Below, piece after piece: positions 40,101-47,299 of a stretch of 64,000 bases of DNA. The notes beneath the pieces are model-generated. The model ran no database searches. It was given only the letters and a program-made list of their open reading frames with translations, and was not told the DNA's origin. The position numbers were made by a program, and so were the translations under genes. How positions within the stretch are numbered: the stretch's first letter is position 1; every line of letters begins with the position of its first letter. The DNA lies in assembly GCF_964355755.1 (NCBI RefSeq), contig NC_092673.1, forward strand, positions 8,871,001 to 8,935,000, read 5' to 3'. The stretch is from Antedon mediterranea (taxonomy: Eukaryota > Echinodermata > Crinoidea > Comatulida > Antedonidae).

Positions 40101-43100
40101 TAAAAGAAGTAAACAAATGAAAGAGGAGCTTCAAAATAAGAGAGGAGTAATCTGTTGCAAAGATTAAAATTCACAACGATCTGATAATTTATTCAAATTT
40201 CCAGAGGATATAATCTATAAAACGACATTAAAACTGGGAATTACAGAATCTATAATTAAAAATTAATTTTTTTTTCTCACAACACAACTAGAACTATATA
40301 AAACATTAAGAATTTTTCTGACCAATGAGTTTCAAATCAAATAATCAAAGAAAATAAAATGTTTTTACTAATATACCATGTTTTTTTTAAATAAAAATGC
40401 CTCTGTTTCTCGCAACACTGCTTGTAGATTTTAAATTTACCCCAGTATTTTATTTTAGAAATCAATTATTAAACATTAGAACTACCTATTTGTAATAAAT
40501 CAGCTAAAAAAATACACCACTTTGGGCGTTATGGTGAAGTAAAGTTTAGTTGCATTGAACAATTTAAAAAAAGTGAAAAACACCCCTTTTTAAATAAATG
40601 GTATCTCCCAAAGTATGAAATAAAAAAAAATAAAAAATTTGAAACAGGTACACAATGCATTGTTATTATGCATACACTAATTTTTTTTTTTAATTAAATG
40701 AACAACACAAAAATATCGTTCATCAAAGTAGTACCAATATCCATTTTAAAAAACCTTAAAAAGGGACAAAATTTGTCAAAAACACAAATTTGGCCGTTGC
40801 CATGGAAATATACGTGTGAAATAAAAAATACTTCATATTTGATTTCTCTCAACACATATATAGCCATGTGCAAAATTTGAAAGAAATCCATTTTTTTGAG
40901 TCTGCCACTCTTTTTGATATTTCTTTGATTCTTACAGACAATGGCTCTTAAATAGTCATTAAACCACTCTGGGTAACTATGCATAAAATGCCGGTAATAT
41001 TAATATGGATTAACATTATATTAAGCAGTGTAATTAAATGCAACCAATGTCAGTCCCATGTTACTGAATAGGGAGCTCCTGATTGTGATGAACTTACCAG
41101 GTTAGTTCAATTGATTTGTCATTTGTCATTGCCTGGACCTAGAAACTATGAAAACTGTGAACAATGAATTCCATGATGTTGGTCGTCACAAATCAAAAGA
41201 GCAGTAATAACAGATAAAGAAGAAATTATCCGTAACACGGAAATGGATTGCTTTAAGCTTTGCAGTTTAAAAGTGTTGTGTATTGTACATTTTTATAATA
41301 ATTTAATTGATGTGTTAAGTGACAAGTACTTGATTAAAGACTGTTACATTTGTTTACTAATATTATTATAGTAGTAGTATTAATAGTACCATCGATTTAT
41401 CTTTTTAAGGGCTCATCCACAATTCTCATCCAGCTTCCAGATTCTTCACTCAATTGTCCTCTAAACTCATTCTCAGTTCATTTCATTTGTGGTTGCCCAG
41501 CAACAAAACATCTTCATTACCTGCAAACACCAGAGTTGACAATAAGAGAGTTTATACAGGGTGACAAAAGAGATGATAAAGATCTTCCAATCTTACAAAG
41601 TCTCCCGGTAAAAACCATCATTCTATATTATTAAAGCAAATATCCACATTTAGATAGAATTGTCTTTAACACTTTGACTGCCAAACACGAAGATCTTCGT
41701 GTTTGGAAACACAACGCTTGACTGCCAAACACGAAGATCTTCGTGTTCCGGTAGATAGGTTAATTATTGGTATATACTATAAATATGGACACTGTGTTCG
41801 GTCTGGACCGTCAATATTTTACTATTTGACAGTAACTAATCTGATTACGAACGACTGTCAAAATGGTACCTGTCGAAATAACATACACCGCGCATCACAG
41901 TAGCGCGTAGAGCGATTGCTTGGCGCATTGTGTATCGGTCGCGCGCTAGCTATGCCGCCGAAGCATTACAAATAGTCAGGTGGCTTAGCAACAACTTTCA
42001 GGATTAACGTTACCGGTTTTTGTGGATTGGCATGTTTGTTTGCTATCTGAATAAAAAATAATGGAGTCATTTTCAATATGAAGTAATGAATTTTATTATT
42101 GTATGTATACCCTAATTGTTTTGGTGTTTCACTGTAAGTGACCGAGTTTCACGCAACAAACTTGTTTAGAAATGGTATGAATATTATCATCAGTTTACTA
42201 GATTTATGATTTATAAAATGTAATACATTTTTCGATAGTGATAACTTGTTTTTATAGGCCTATCGGTGCCGTGTAAGTAACTTTTTGTTGTTTGTTGATC
42301 TCACCGGGCGATATTTTCATATTGTGATGTCTTGCACAAAATCGCGAATATCTTGACTTTTTGCGCGAAACTACGAAAAACTCAAAAAGTGGGTTACCAT
42401 TATTTTACTATTACGATTTACATATTGCGATTTGAAAATCGTTCTTGGTACCATTGTAAAGCTAAAATCTTTATGATTATTTTAGTCTAAATTACATATA
42501 AATCAGATCACATACATAGTTTCAATCGGCTTTAATAAAAACATCAAATTGGTCTAAAAACGCTGGCGGTGGCAGTTTCTAACTGGAAAAACCTCTGGCA
42601 GTCAAAGTGTTAAGTGACATCATCTTACTATTTAATGACCATGCTGTAAACAAGTTATTTTACAGGTTATCCTTGTATTCTGTAATTGTAAACAATCTTC
42701 AATACAGTCAAATACTAGTGTTTACTTATATTTTTATTCTAATAGTAACTTTAATACTATTATAATAATTTTCAGGCTAATTACCGTCCACCATCTGTCA
42801 AAGGTGTTGCAATTCCATTGAGTGACAACATATACAATGCTGACCCATCACTCCCTATAAAAAGATCCAAGTACCAGATCTCTAAGGTAATTATGACTGT
42901 CACTAAAAGTTTATGAATTTATACAGATATGAATTTTATTTACTGTATTAACACTTTCTAAATCCTGAATTTGTGAGTGAACACAGACTTAAATCACATT
43001 TATTCACAGTAACATCACCAGTGATATATATAACTACTTTTTCCTCAGAACTAGATAAATAAATAATATTTTGACATAATTATATGAAATGGCAGTTAAA

Positions 43101-44735
43101 ACAATTACAAACTATTAGCTTTACTACAATAATGAATATGGTTTTCTACAAGTTTGTTTATGATTGTAGGAATCTGGTTCATTTAAGCAATGTACCAATG
43201 CTAGAGACCATGCTGACTGTAACTGTACTGATGAGTTGAAGTTTTCATCATTGGTTCGAAATTCTGATTGTAAAGATAAGGTACTTAATAATAATCATTC
43301 TCGGTTTGATTGCCAGGTCTATATATAGAGCAATAGTTCTTTTAATTCATCATATCTTTTAAGTGTTGTTTGCACAATCGAAATGTTTTGTTCTGTGATG
43401 AAATTTAATCAAACATGATATAAATCTGGCAGTGATCTGACATCGTCAAGATCATTGTGGTTTAGTGATTAATTCGCAGACTCCACAATCTATTCATAGA
43501 ACTATAATATAATTGTACACTGTTACTTTTTATTTAGTCGTCTCCTTTAAATCTGAAGCAGGTTTTAATGCACTGAGTTCAGTTTGTTTACATGATGGCT
43601 TTGATGTTTCACCTTTAAACCCAATCTATTTTGGTGCACCATGCAAAAAGCATAATTGAATAAATATCTCACTTCACAAATGATATTTTCTTAAGGTGTA
43701 TCGATTGCTATATCCAGGTCGTTTAGAACCAAGATTTGTTATCCGACAGAATGATCAGGATGATATTGCTTTGAATGGCTCATATGCTGTCTCCCTTACA
43801 GAGATCAATAACAGAAACGATTTCACATTTAAAAGTGAGTAATACATTTTACTAATAATAATAACTACTGCTGAAATTAAGTATAATATTTTATTTAGTG
43901 AATGTTGTGGCTTCATAGGAGCATTATTTAGCAATTATTAATACAAACTTTGAATGTCTGAATTATATTTTATCATCATAGATGTACCTACTCCAAGTTT
44001 GAAAGCCATGAAAGTTGACCCCAATATTCAAGATAGTGAAACTTTTCTCACACCAGATACAATAAAAATTACATTACTGGTATGAATATACAATTTTTCA
44101 TACATTTTATGACTGGCTCTATATTTTTGATAAATTGTTTGCAGCGTACCATAGTCTTCCTGATTGTAGTGGCTAAACATTATTTTGTATGATTCGTTTT
44201 TTTAAAGGGTTCTGAGCTATATCATTTCAAGGTAACTGTCGTTCATGGCTTCTCGTACTGCCCTCTAGAGGATGAATTTCAGGTACTATACACTGGTTTG
44301 TTCATTGATGAATTTGTATTATATTTTCGGTAAATGTTTTAACATCTCAACATAATATTTATACATAAAATATTTGTAGAGCATAAAATATATGTTTGAC
44401 CAAAAAACAATGCTAACGTTGAACAATCGGCCAATTAATAGTAAAAAACTTCAATTCCCCTCTGATATTATTTTAAACCAGTTTAGTTTAATACTCGGAT
44501 TAGTTTTTGGAAATGGAAAATTATTATTATATTGTGTATTTTATTTTAGGTGTATGTTGATATGGCACCACTGCCTAATCCTATATCACTTGTCATCATT
44601 GTTATGACAAGCATTCTCATTGGTGGAATCATGTTTGCTGTTTACCTTGTTTACCTAAAACATCATTTTACGTATCGACCACGTAAACATGGTTCACAGT
44701 GCTGGCATCCTCACCAAGTAACAAGTACCCATTAA
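19197..44735 (+). CDS. CATSPERB: CatSper sperm calcium-channel auxiliary subunit beta
   Basis: I traced 26 exons joining in phase to 1039 aa: 19197-19266, 21193-21272, 22309-22375, 22550-22639, 24857-25000, 26184-26267, 27725-27846, 28475-28589, 28998-29041, 29906-30040, 30471-30635, 30873-31017, 32368-32519, 32791-32930, 33522-33658, 34926-34976, 35555-35731, 35835-35975, 36705-36847, 41410-41607, 42776-42886, 43170-43280, 43696-43834, 43982-44079, 44208-44282, 44550-44735. Exon 1 is a signal peptide. Family landmarks include EAILQWHLGEVL, a Cys-rich head, NYRPPSVKGVAIPLSDNIYN, CNCTDELKFSS, GSELYHFKVTVVHGFSYC and YVDMAPLP just before the single transmembrane helix (LVIIVMTSILIGGIMFAVYLVY). 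In vertebrates this large extracellular subunit caps the flagellar CatSper channel. Vertebrate orthologues are somewhat longer; the gap lies between exons 1 and 2, where an exon near 20845-20940 may be missing. The last 20 or so residues come from a satellite unit. Confidence 0.92.
19285..19530 (+). repeat. TAGGCCTA cluster and AAAGTCGCCCCA minisatellite in CATSPERB intron 1
   Basis: 19285-19378 is dense in TAGGCCTA/CTAGCTAGG palindromes. 19382-19472 holds several copies of a unit of about 16 bp, roughly (T/C)(G/A)(C/T)AAAGTCGCCCCA, one variant reading AAAGTTGCCCCA. Both are low-complexity repeats without coding potential. Confidence 0.7.
20499..20800 (-). mobile_element. Penelope-like retroelement RT fragment
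   Basis: An open minus-strand stretch of about 95 aa contains SYDVVSLFTNVPLDETI, the hallmark motif of Penelope-like element reverse transcriptases, preceded by KLAKWLDDKLKPL and FLDLSKDNHS. It is truncated at both ends, with no endonuclease or catalytic YADD segment visible, so it is a dead fragment in CATSPERB intron 1. Confidence 0.8.
20845..20940 (+). other. Candidate extra N-terminal exon of CATSPERB
   Basis: An acceptor-like ATTTTAG precedes an open stretch ending GAT before a good donor, GTAAGG (20941). In the frame continuing from exon 1 it reads ETRWKNSSAQRNYFIDYETE and DIVARCNV, mildly like the family's N-terminal strand, but it hits TGA just before the donor. In another frame it is open to the donor but does not match the flanking phases. 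Either an additional exon is involved or this is not an exon. Confidence 0.25.
21250..21670 (+). repeat. Degenerate tandem repeat with CTTTATTTAGATGGCT units overlapping CATSPERB exon 2
   Basis: Units related to CTTTATTTAGATGGCT, then AGTACGG, CTAACCTA, TTATCAAAGATTTTAAC recur near 21250, 21321, 21515, 21577 and 21645; the best-preserved neighbours are about 65-70 bp apart. The first copy overlaps the 3' end of the coding exon 21193-21272 (TNKLYLDGLFL). Either the exon end seeded the array or the exon recruited a repeat. Confidence 0.55.
22860..24777 (+). mobile_element. Decayed LINE: ORF1-like then endonuclease fragment
   Basis: Between CATSPERB exons at 22,639 and 24,857 there is a dead non-LTR element. 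Around 23,380-23,505 the plus strand reads RPIIITFTSYIELDPRCF then VKKRALKQCGYSITENLT, typical of LINE ORF1 proteins. Around 24,515-24,777 it reads ISETWLKYDHP and then, after a frame break, ESIFVEMIKPNTN and IIIGTIYRAPSLDP, typical of an apurinic-type endonuclease. The order ORF1 then EN matches a LINE on the plus strand. Many stops and frameshifts separate the pieces, and no reverse transcriptase remains. Confidence 0.65.
27965..28319 (+). mobile_element. tRNA-derived SINE, near full length
   Basis: A tRNA-like head contains an A box TGGCCGAGCGGT (27976-27987) and a B box GGTTCGAGGCC (28042-28052), resembling a Leu/Ser-type tRNA. A unique body follows (GTAGGGGGTTACCCCGGTGA and TCAGGGGGATTACCACCTAT). 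The element ends TTGGCCACAGTGCCTAAAGA with an (AAAATAAA)n tail. It sits in a CATSPERB intron in sense orientation. Another copy of the body and tail is at 52,771-52,915 (minus). The 3' tail matches the LINE end at 5350-5398. The head cannot fold as a normal tRNA over its full length, so it is not a tRNA gene. Confidence 0.88.
29350..29440 (+). repeat. Dispersed repeat, copy 1 (partner 32,050-32,145)
   Basis: Shares CTATAAAATGATC, CCTGACTGTTAAATA-like sequence, AGTCCTATGCC and AAATTCATGAGGA in the same order with 32,050-32,145. Both are in CATSPERB introns. The family is not recognised. Confidence 0.6.
31199..31290 (-). repeat. Dispersed repeat in inverted orientation to 35,107-35,195
   Basis: Reverse complement reads ATTATTAGAATCGACTTATT, then GCAATAGGACCATATAG, matching ATTATTAGAATCGACTTGTT and GCAATAGGTCCATATAG at 35,107-35,195. 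The copies lie 3.9 kb apart in different CATSPERB introns. Confidence 0.6.
31750..31926. mobile_element. Small MITE-like inverted-repeat element
   Basis: TTTAAAGATGACCTGAAGTG at the left and the inverse of TTTTAAAGGTGACCTGAACT at the right bound about 175 bp of AT-rich sequence. The terminal repeats are about 17 bp with one or two mismatches. It lies in the CATSPERB intron 31,018-32,367 and has no coding content. Confidence 0.5.
32050..32145 (+). repeat. Dispersed repeat, copy 2 (partner 29,350-29,440)
   Basis: Second copy of the sequence described at 29,350-29,440, with ACTGTTAAATAGTCCTATGC and AAATTCATGAGGACAAAAT. Same orientation. Confidence 0.6.
33129..33400 (+). repeat. 117-bp tandem dimer of a CCAACGTTGG-type repeat
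   Basis: A unit starting ATGAC(A/G)TT(C/T)TACCGACGTTGC begins at 33129 and again at 33246 (period 117 bp). The following segment ends with CCAATGTTGGCCCAACGTTT. GTTGGCCCAACGT-type palindromes recur in the unit, so the open frame across it is an artefact of the repeat. Confidence 0.6.
33767..34553. mobile_element. Inverted-repeat element with GGGCCTGTTTCTGCTGC ends
   Basis: GGGCCTGTTTCTGCTGC at the left (33767) is mirrored by GCAGCAGAAACAGAGCCC at the right (to about 34553). The subterminal regions are full of TACGGTATTTT and its inverse AAAATACGGTA. This gives a non-autonomous element of about 787 bp able to fold back, in the CATSPERB intron 33,659-34,925. Related fragments AGCAGCAGAAACACAGC (49,718) and ATAGAAACAGGCCCTA (34,795) occur elsewhere. 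It carries a minus-strand open frame, listed separately. Confidence 0.6.
33962..34327 (-). pseudogene. ORF fragment resembling a transposon-associated Myb/SANT-like DNA-binding protein
   Basis: A 121-aa minus-strand frame inside the inverted-repeat element at 33,767-34,553. The part KMSGQLKGNKKDNHIYKDIS KKIAQEYRID resembles the helix-turn-helix of Myb/SANT-like proteins encoded by Harbinger-type transposons, and a Ser/Gly-rich turn (NSGRERITCPP) follows. No transposase is present. It may be captured or residual coding sequence of the parent transposon. The assignment is weak. Confidence 0.3.
37890..39545 (+). repeat. Diverged tandem array inside the long-arm element
   Basis: A unit with TGACCTTGTGAAA.GGTCATTTG, GAGGTCAA, and (TTACC)ATAGTAACTGTTTCTATG..TAACTAAGG recurs near 37,915, 38,220, 38,540, 38,700 and 39,390, about 160-310 bp apart. 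Copies are clearly diverged. The array is interrupted by the small element at 38,815-39,340. Confidence 0.5.
38815..39340. mobile_element. MITE-like element with TA-CAGT...GGCCACC ends
   Basis: The left end TACAGTAAGTGGCCACC and the right end GGTGGCCGCTGTA form imperfect inverted termini around about 525 bp. The interior repeats GTGGCCGCTTACGGG, GGCCGCTTAC and GCTTACGGTAAGC. TA at both borders and a CAG start fit a Tc1/mariner-pogo type MITE. It is nested in the array at 37,890-39,545. Confidence 0.45.
40026..40046 (+). repeat. Homopolymer run of 21 G
   Basis: An uninterrupted run of 21 G within an otherwise AT-rich window. The flanks 39,735-40,080 are also G-rich on this strand (GGGGGAGGGGGTGGGATGGA and similar). 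This could form G-quadruplexes and may be a source of assembly error. Confidence 0.95.
41670..42609. mobile_element. piggyBac-type MITE flanked by TTAA
   Basis: CACTTTGACTGCCA at the left (41,670) and its exact inverse TGGCAGTCAAAGTG at the right (ending 42,609) are immediately flanked by TTAA on both sides (41,666-41,669 and 42,610-42,613), the piggyBac target-site signature. The element is 940 bp, lies in the CATSPERB intron 41,608-42,775 and encodes no transposase. Near its left end ACTGCCAAACACGAAGATCT is duplicated, and AACACGAAGATCTTCGTGTT is a perfect palindrome. Confidence 0.85.
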
Positions 44736-47004
44736 CTAGTATCGACCACGTAAACATGGTTCACAGTGCTGGCATCCTCATCAAGTAACAAGTACCCATT
44801 AACTAGTATCGACCACGTAAACATGGTTCACAGTGCTGGCATCCTCATCAAGTAACAAGTACCCATTAACTAGTATCGACCACGTAAACATGGTTCACAG
44901 TGCTGGAATCCTCATCAAGTAACAAGTACCCATTAACTAGTATCGACCACGTAAACATGGTTTACAGTGCTGGCATCCTCATCAAGTAACAAGTACCCAT
45001 TAACTAGTATCGACCACGTAAACATGGTTCACAGTGCTGGCATCCTCATCAAGTAACAAGTACCCATTAACTAGTATCGACCAAATGGTTCACAGTGCTG
45101 GCATCCTCATCAAGTAACAAGTACCCATTAACTAGTATCGACCACGTAAACATGGTTCACAGTGCGGGCATCCTCACCAAGTAACAAGTACCCATTAACT
45201 AGTATCGACCACGTAAACATGGTTCACAGTGCTGGCATCCTCATCAAGTAACAAGTACCCATTAACTAGTATCGACCACGTAAACATGGTTCACAGTGCT
45301 GGCATCCTCATCAAGTAACAAGTACCCATTAACTAGTATCGACCACGTAAACATGGTTCACAGTGCTGGCATCCTCATCAAGTAACAAGTACCCATTAAC
45401 TAGTATCGACCACGTAAACATGGTTCACAGTGCTGGAATCCTCATCAAGTAACAAGTACCCATTAACTAGTATCGACCACGTAAACATGGTTTACAGTGC
45501 TGGCATCCTCATCAAGTAACAAGTACCCATTAACTAGTATCGACCACGTAAACATGGTTCACAGTGCTGGCATCCTCATCAAGTAACAAGTACCCATTAA
45601 CTAGTATCGACCAAATGGTTCACAGTGCTGGCATCCTCATCAAGTAACAAGTACCCATTAACTAGTATCGACCACGTAAACATGGTTCACAGTGCTGGCA
45701 TCCTCATCAAGTAACAAGTACCCATTAACTAGTATCGACCACGTAAACATGGTTCACAGTGCTGGCATCCTCATCAAGTAACAAGTACCTATTAACTAGT
45801 ATCGACCACGTAAACATGGTTCACAGTGCTGGCATCCTCATTAAGTAACAAGTACCCATTAACTAGTATCGACCACGTAAACATGGTTCACAGTGCTGGC
45901 ATCCTCATCAAGTAACAAGTACCCATTAACTAGTATCGACCACGTAAACATGGTTCACAGTGCTGGCATCCTCACCAAGTAACAAGTACCCATTAACTAG
46001 TATCGACCACGTAAACATGGTTCACAGTGCTGGCATCCTCATCAAGTAACAAGTACCCATTAACTAGTATCGACCACGTAAACATGGTTCACAGTGCTGG
46101 CATCCTCACCAAGTAACAAGTACCCATTAACTAGTATCGACCACGTAAACATGGTTCACAGTGCTGGCATCCTTATCAAGTAACAAGTACCCATTAACTA
46201 GTATCGACCACGTAAACATGGTTCACAGTGCTGGCATCCTCATCAAGTAACAAGTACCCATTAACTAGTATCGACCACGTAAACATGGTTCACAGTGCGG
46301 GCATCCTCACCAAGTAACAAGTACCCATTAACTAGTATCGACCACGTAAACATGGTTCACAGTGCTGGCATCCTCATTAAGTAACAAGTACCCATTAACT
46401 AGTATCAACCACGTAAACATGGTTCACAGTGCTGGCATCCTCATCAAGTAACAAGTACCCATTAACTAGTATCGACCACGTAAACATGGTTCACAGTGCT
46501 GGCATCCTCATCAAGTAACAAGTACCCATTAACTAGTATCGACCACGTAAACATGGTTCACAGTGCTGGAATCCTCATCAAGTAACAAGTACCCATTAAC
46601 TAGTATCGACCACCTAAACATGGTTCACAGTGCTGGCATCCTCATCAAGTAACAAGTACCCATTAACTAGTATCGACCACGTAAACATGGTTCACAGTGC
46701 TGGCATCCTCATCAAGTAACAAGTACCTATTAACTAGTATCGACCACGTAAACATGGTTCACAGTGCTGGCATCCTCATCAAGTAACAAGTACCCATTAA
46801 CTAGTATCGACCACATAAACATGGTTCACAGTGCTGGCATCCTCATCAAGTAACAAGTACCCATTAACTAGTATCGACCACGTAAACATGGTTCACAGTG
46901 CTGGCATCCTTATCAAGTAACAAGTACCCATTAACTAGTATCGACCACGTAAACATGGTTCACAGTGCTGGCATCCTCATCAAGTAACAAGTACCTATTA
47001 ACTA
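44673..47004 (+). repeat. 67-bp satellite, about 35 tandem copies, starting inside the last CATSPERB exon
   Basis: The unit begins TATCGACCACGTAAACATGG and continues through TTCACAGTGCTGGCATCCTC to AAGTACCCATTAACTAG. Copies are more than 95% alike over 2.3 kb. Two copies carry the same 6-bp deletion (ATCGACCAAATGG, at about 45,078 and 45,608). The variant series GGAATCC, GTTTACAG, standard, deleted appears twice, 530 bp apart (44,905 and 45,435), which indicates an eight-unit higher-order repeat. The first unit is translated as the CATSPERB C-terminus (YRPRKHGSQCWHPHQVTSTH), and the stop codon lies within it. Confidence 0.95.
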
Positions 47005-47011
47005 AATCTAG

Positions 47012-47296
47012 TTTGACATTCTTAAATTAAATTGTTTGACAAGCATTCTTATTAGTGAAATCATGTTTGCTGTTCACCTGGTTTACCTTAAAGCCTGTTT
47101 TCCACGGCGTATTCGTTCGCACGAATCAAAACCATCAGCTTATATGCATGTGTGTTCCTATTTCCATCCCCAGAAAATAAATTCGCAACCAAATCATAAC
47201 TCAAGAAGCATGCTTTACTTCAGGAGACCTGCTAACATCCTTTACAAATACCCAGTGAATGCCATGCCATGTTTTGTATTTGAACCAAAAAAATAA
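47012..47296 (+). pseudogene. Duplicate CATSPERB terminal exon beyond the satellite (transmembrane segment plus different tail)
   Basis: 47,033-47,103 is a copy of 44,602-44,672: TTGACAAGCATTCTTATTAG against ATGACAAGCATTCTCATTGG, and so on through the transmembrane-helix codons (TSILISEIMFAVHLVYLK). The frame is open from a TCTAG acceptor-like site at 47,008-47,011 to TAA at 47,296 (94 aa). It is phase 0, so it could join the exon ending at 44,282. After the helix the tail is not the satellite-encoded one: it reads CFPRRIRSHESKPSAYMHV and ends MPCFVFEPKK. There is no pyrimidine tract before the acceptor-like site. It may be a relic of the ancestral terminal exon or an alternative last exon. 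Confidence 0.6.
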
Positions 47297-47297
47297 A
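47292..47297 (+). promoter_or_regulatory. Candidate poly(A) signal overlapping the duplicate terminal exon stop
   Basis: AATAAA overlaps the TAA at 47,294-47,296. I see no closer hexamer after the CATSPERB stop at 44,735 within the satellite, so transcripts may read through the array to this site. Confidence 0.45.
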
Positions 47298-47299
47298 GA

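Larger units (their letters stand above)
37072..40951. mobile_element. 3.9-kb element with inverted arms of about 545 bp in a CATSPERB intron
   Basis: The left end TTAAGAGCCATTGTCTGTAA (37,072) is matched inversely by TTACAGACAATGGCTCTTAA at the right (to about 40,951). Inverse matches continue inward: ATGGATTTCT with TCAAATTTT, AAAAAGGGGTGTTTTT (37,425; inverse at 40,575), CCAAAGTGGTGT (37,491; inverse near 40,525) and ACTGGGGTAAATTT (37,569; inverse near 40,438). The arms thus span roughly 37,072-37,615 and 40,400-40,951. No transposase or polymerase frame is visible, so it is a non-autonomous long-TIR/foldback element. It fills most of the intron 36,848-41,409 and contains a diverged tandem array and a smaller MITE. 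Confidence 0.7.

Noticed and set aside
44673-47004. CRISPR-like direct-repeat array
   Set aside because: Units are contiguous with no unique spacers, and the genome is eukaryotic. It is a satellite.
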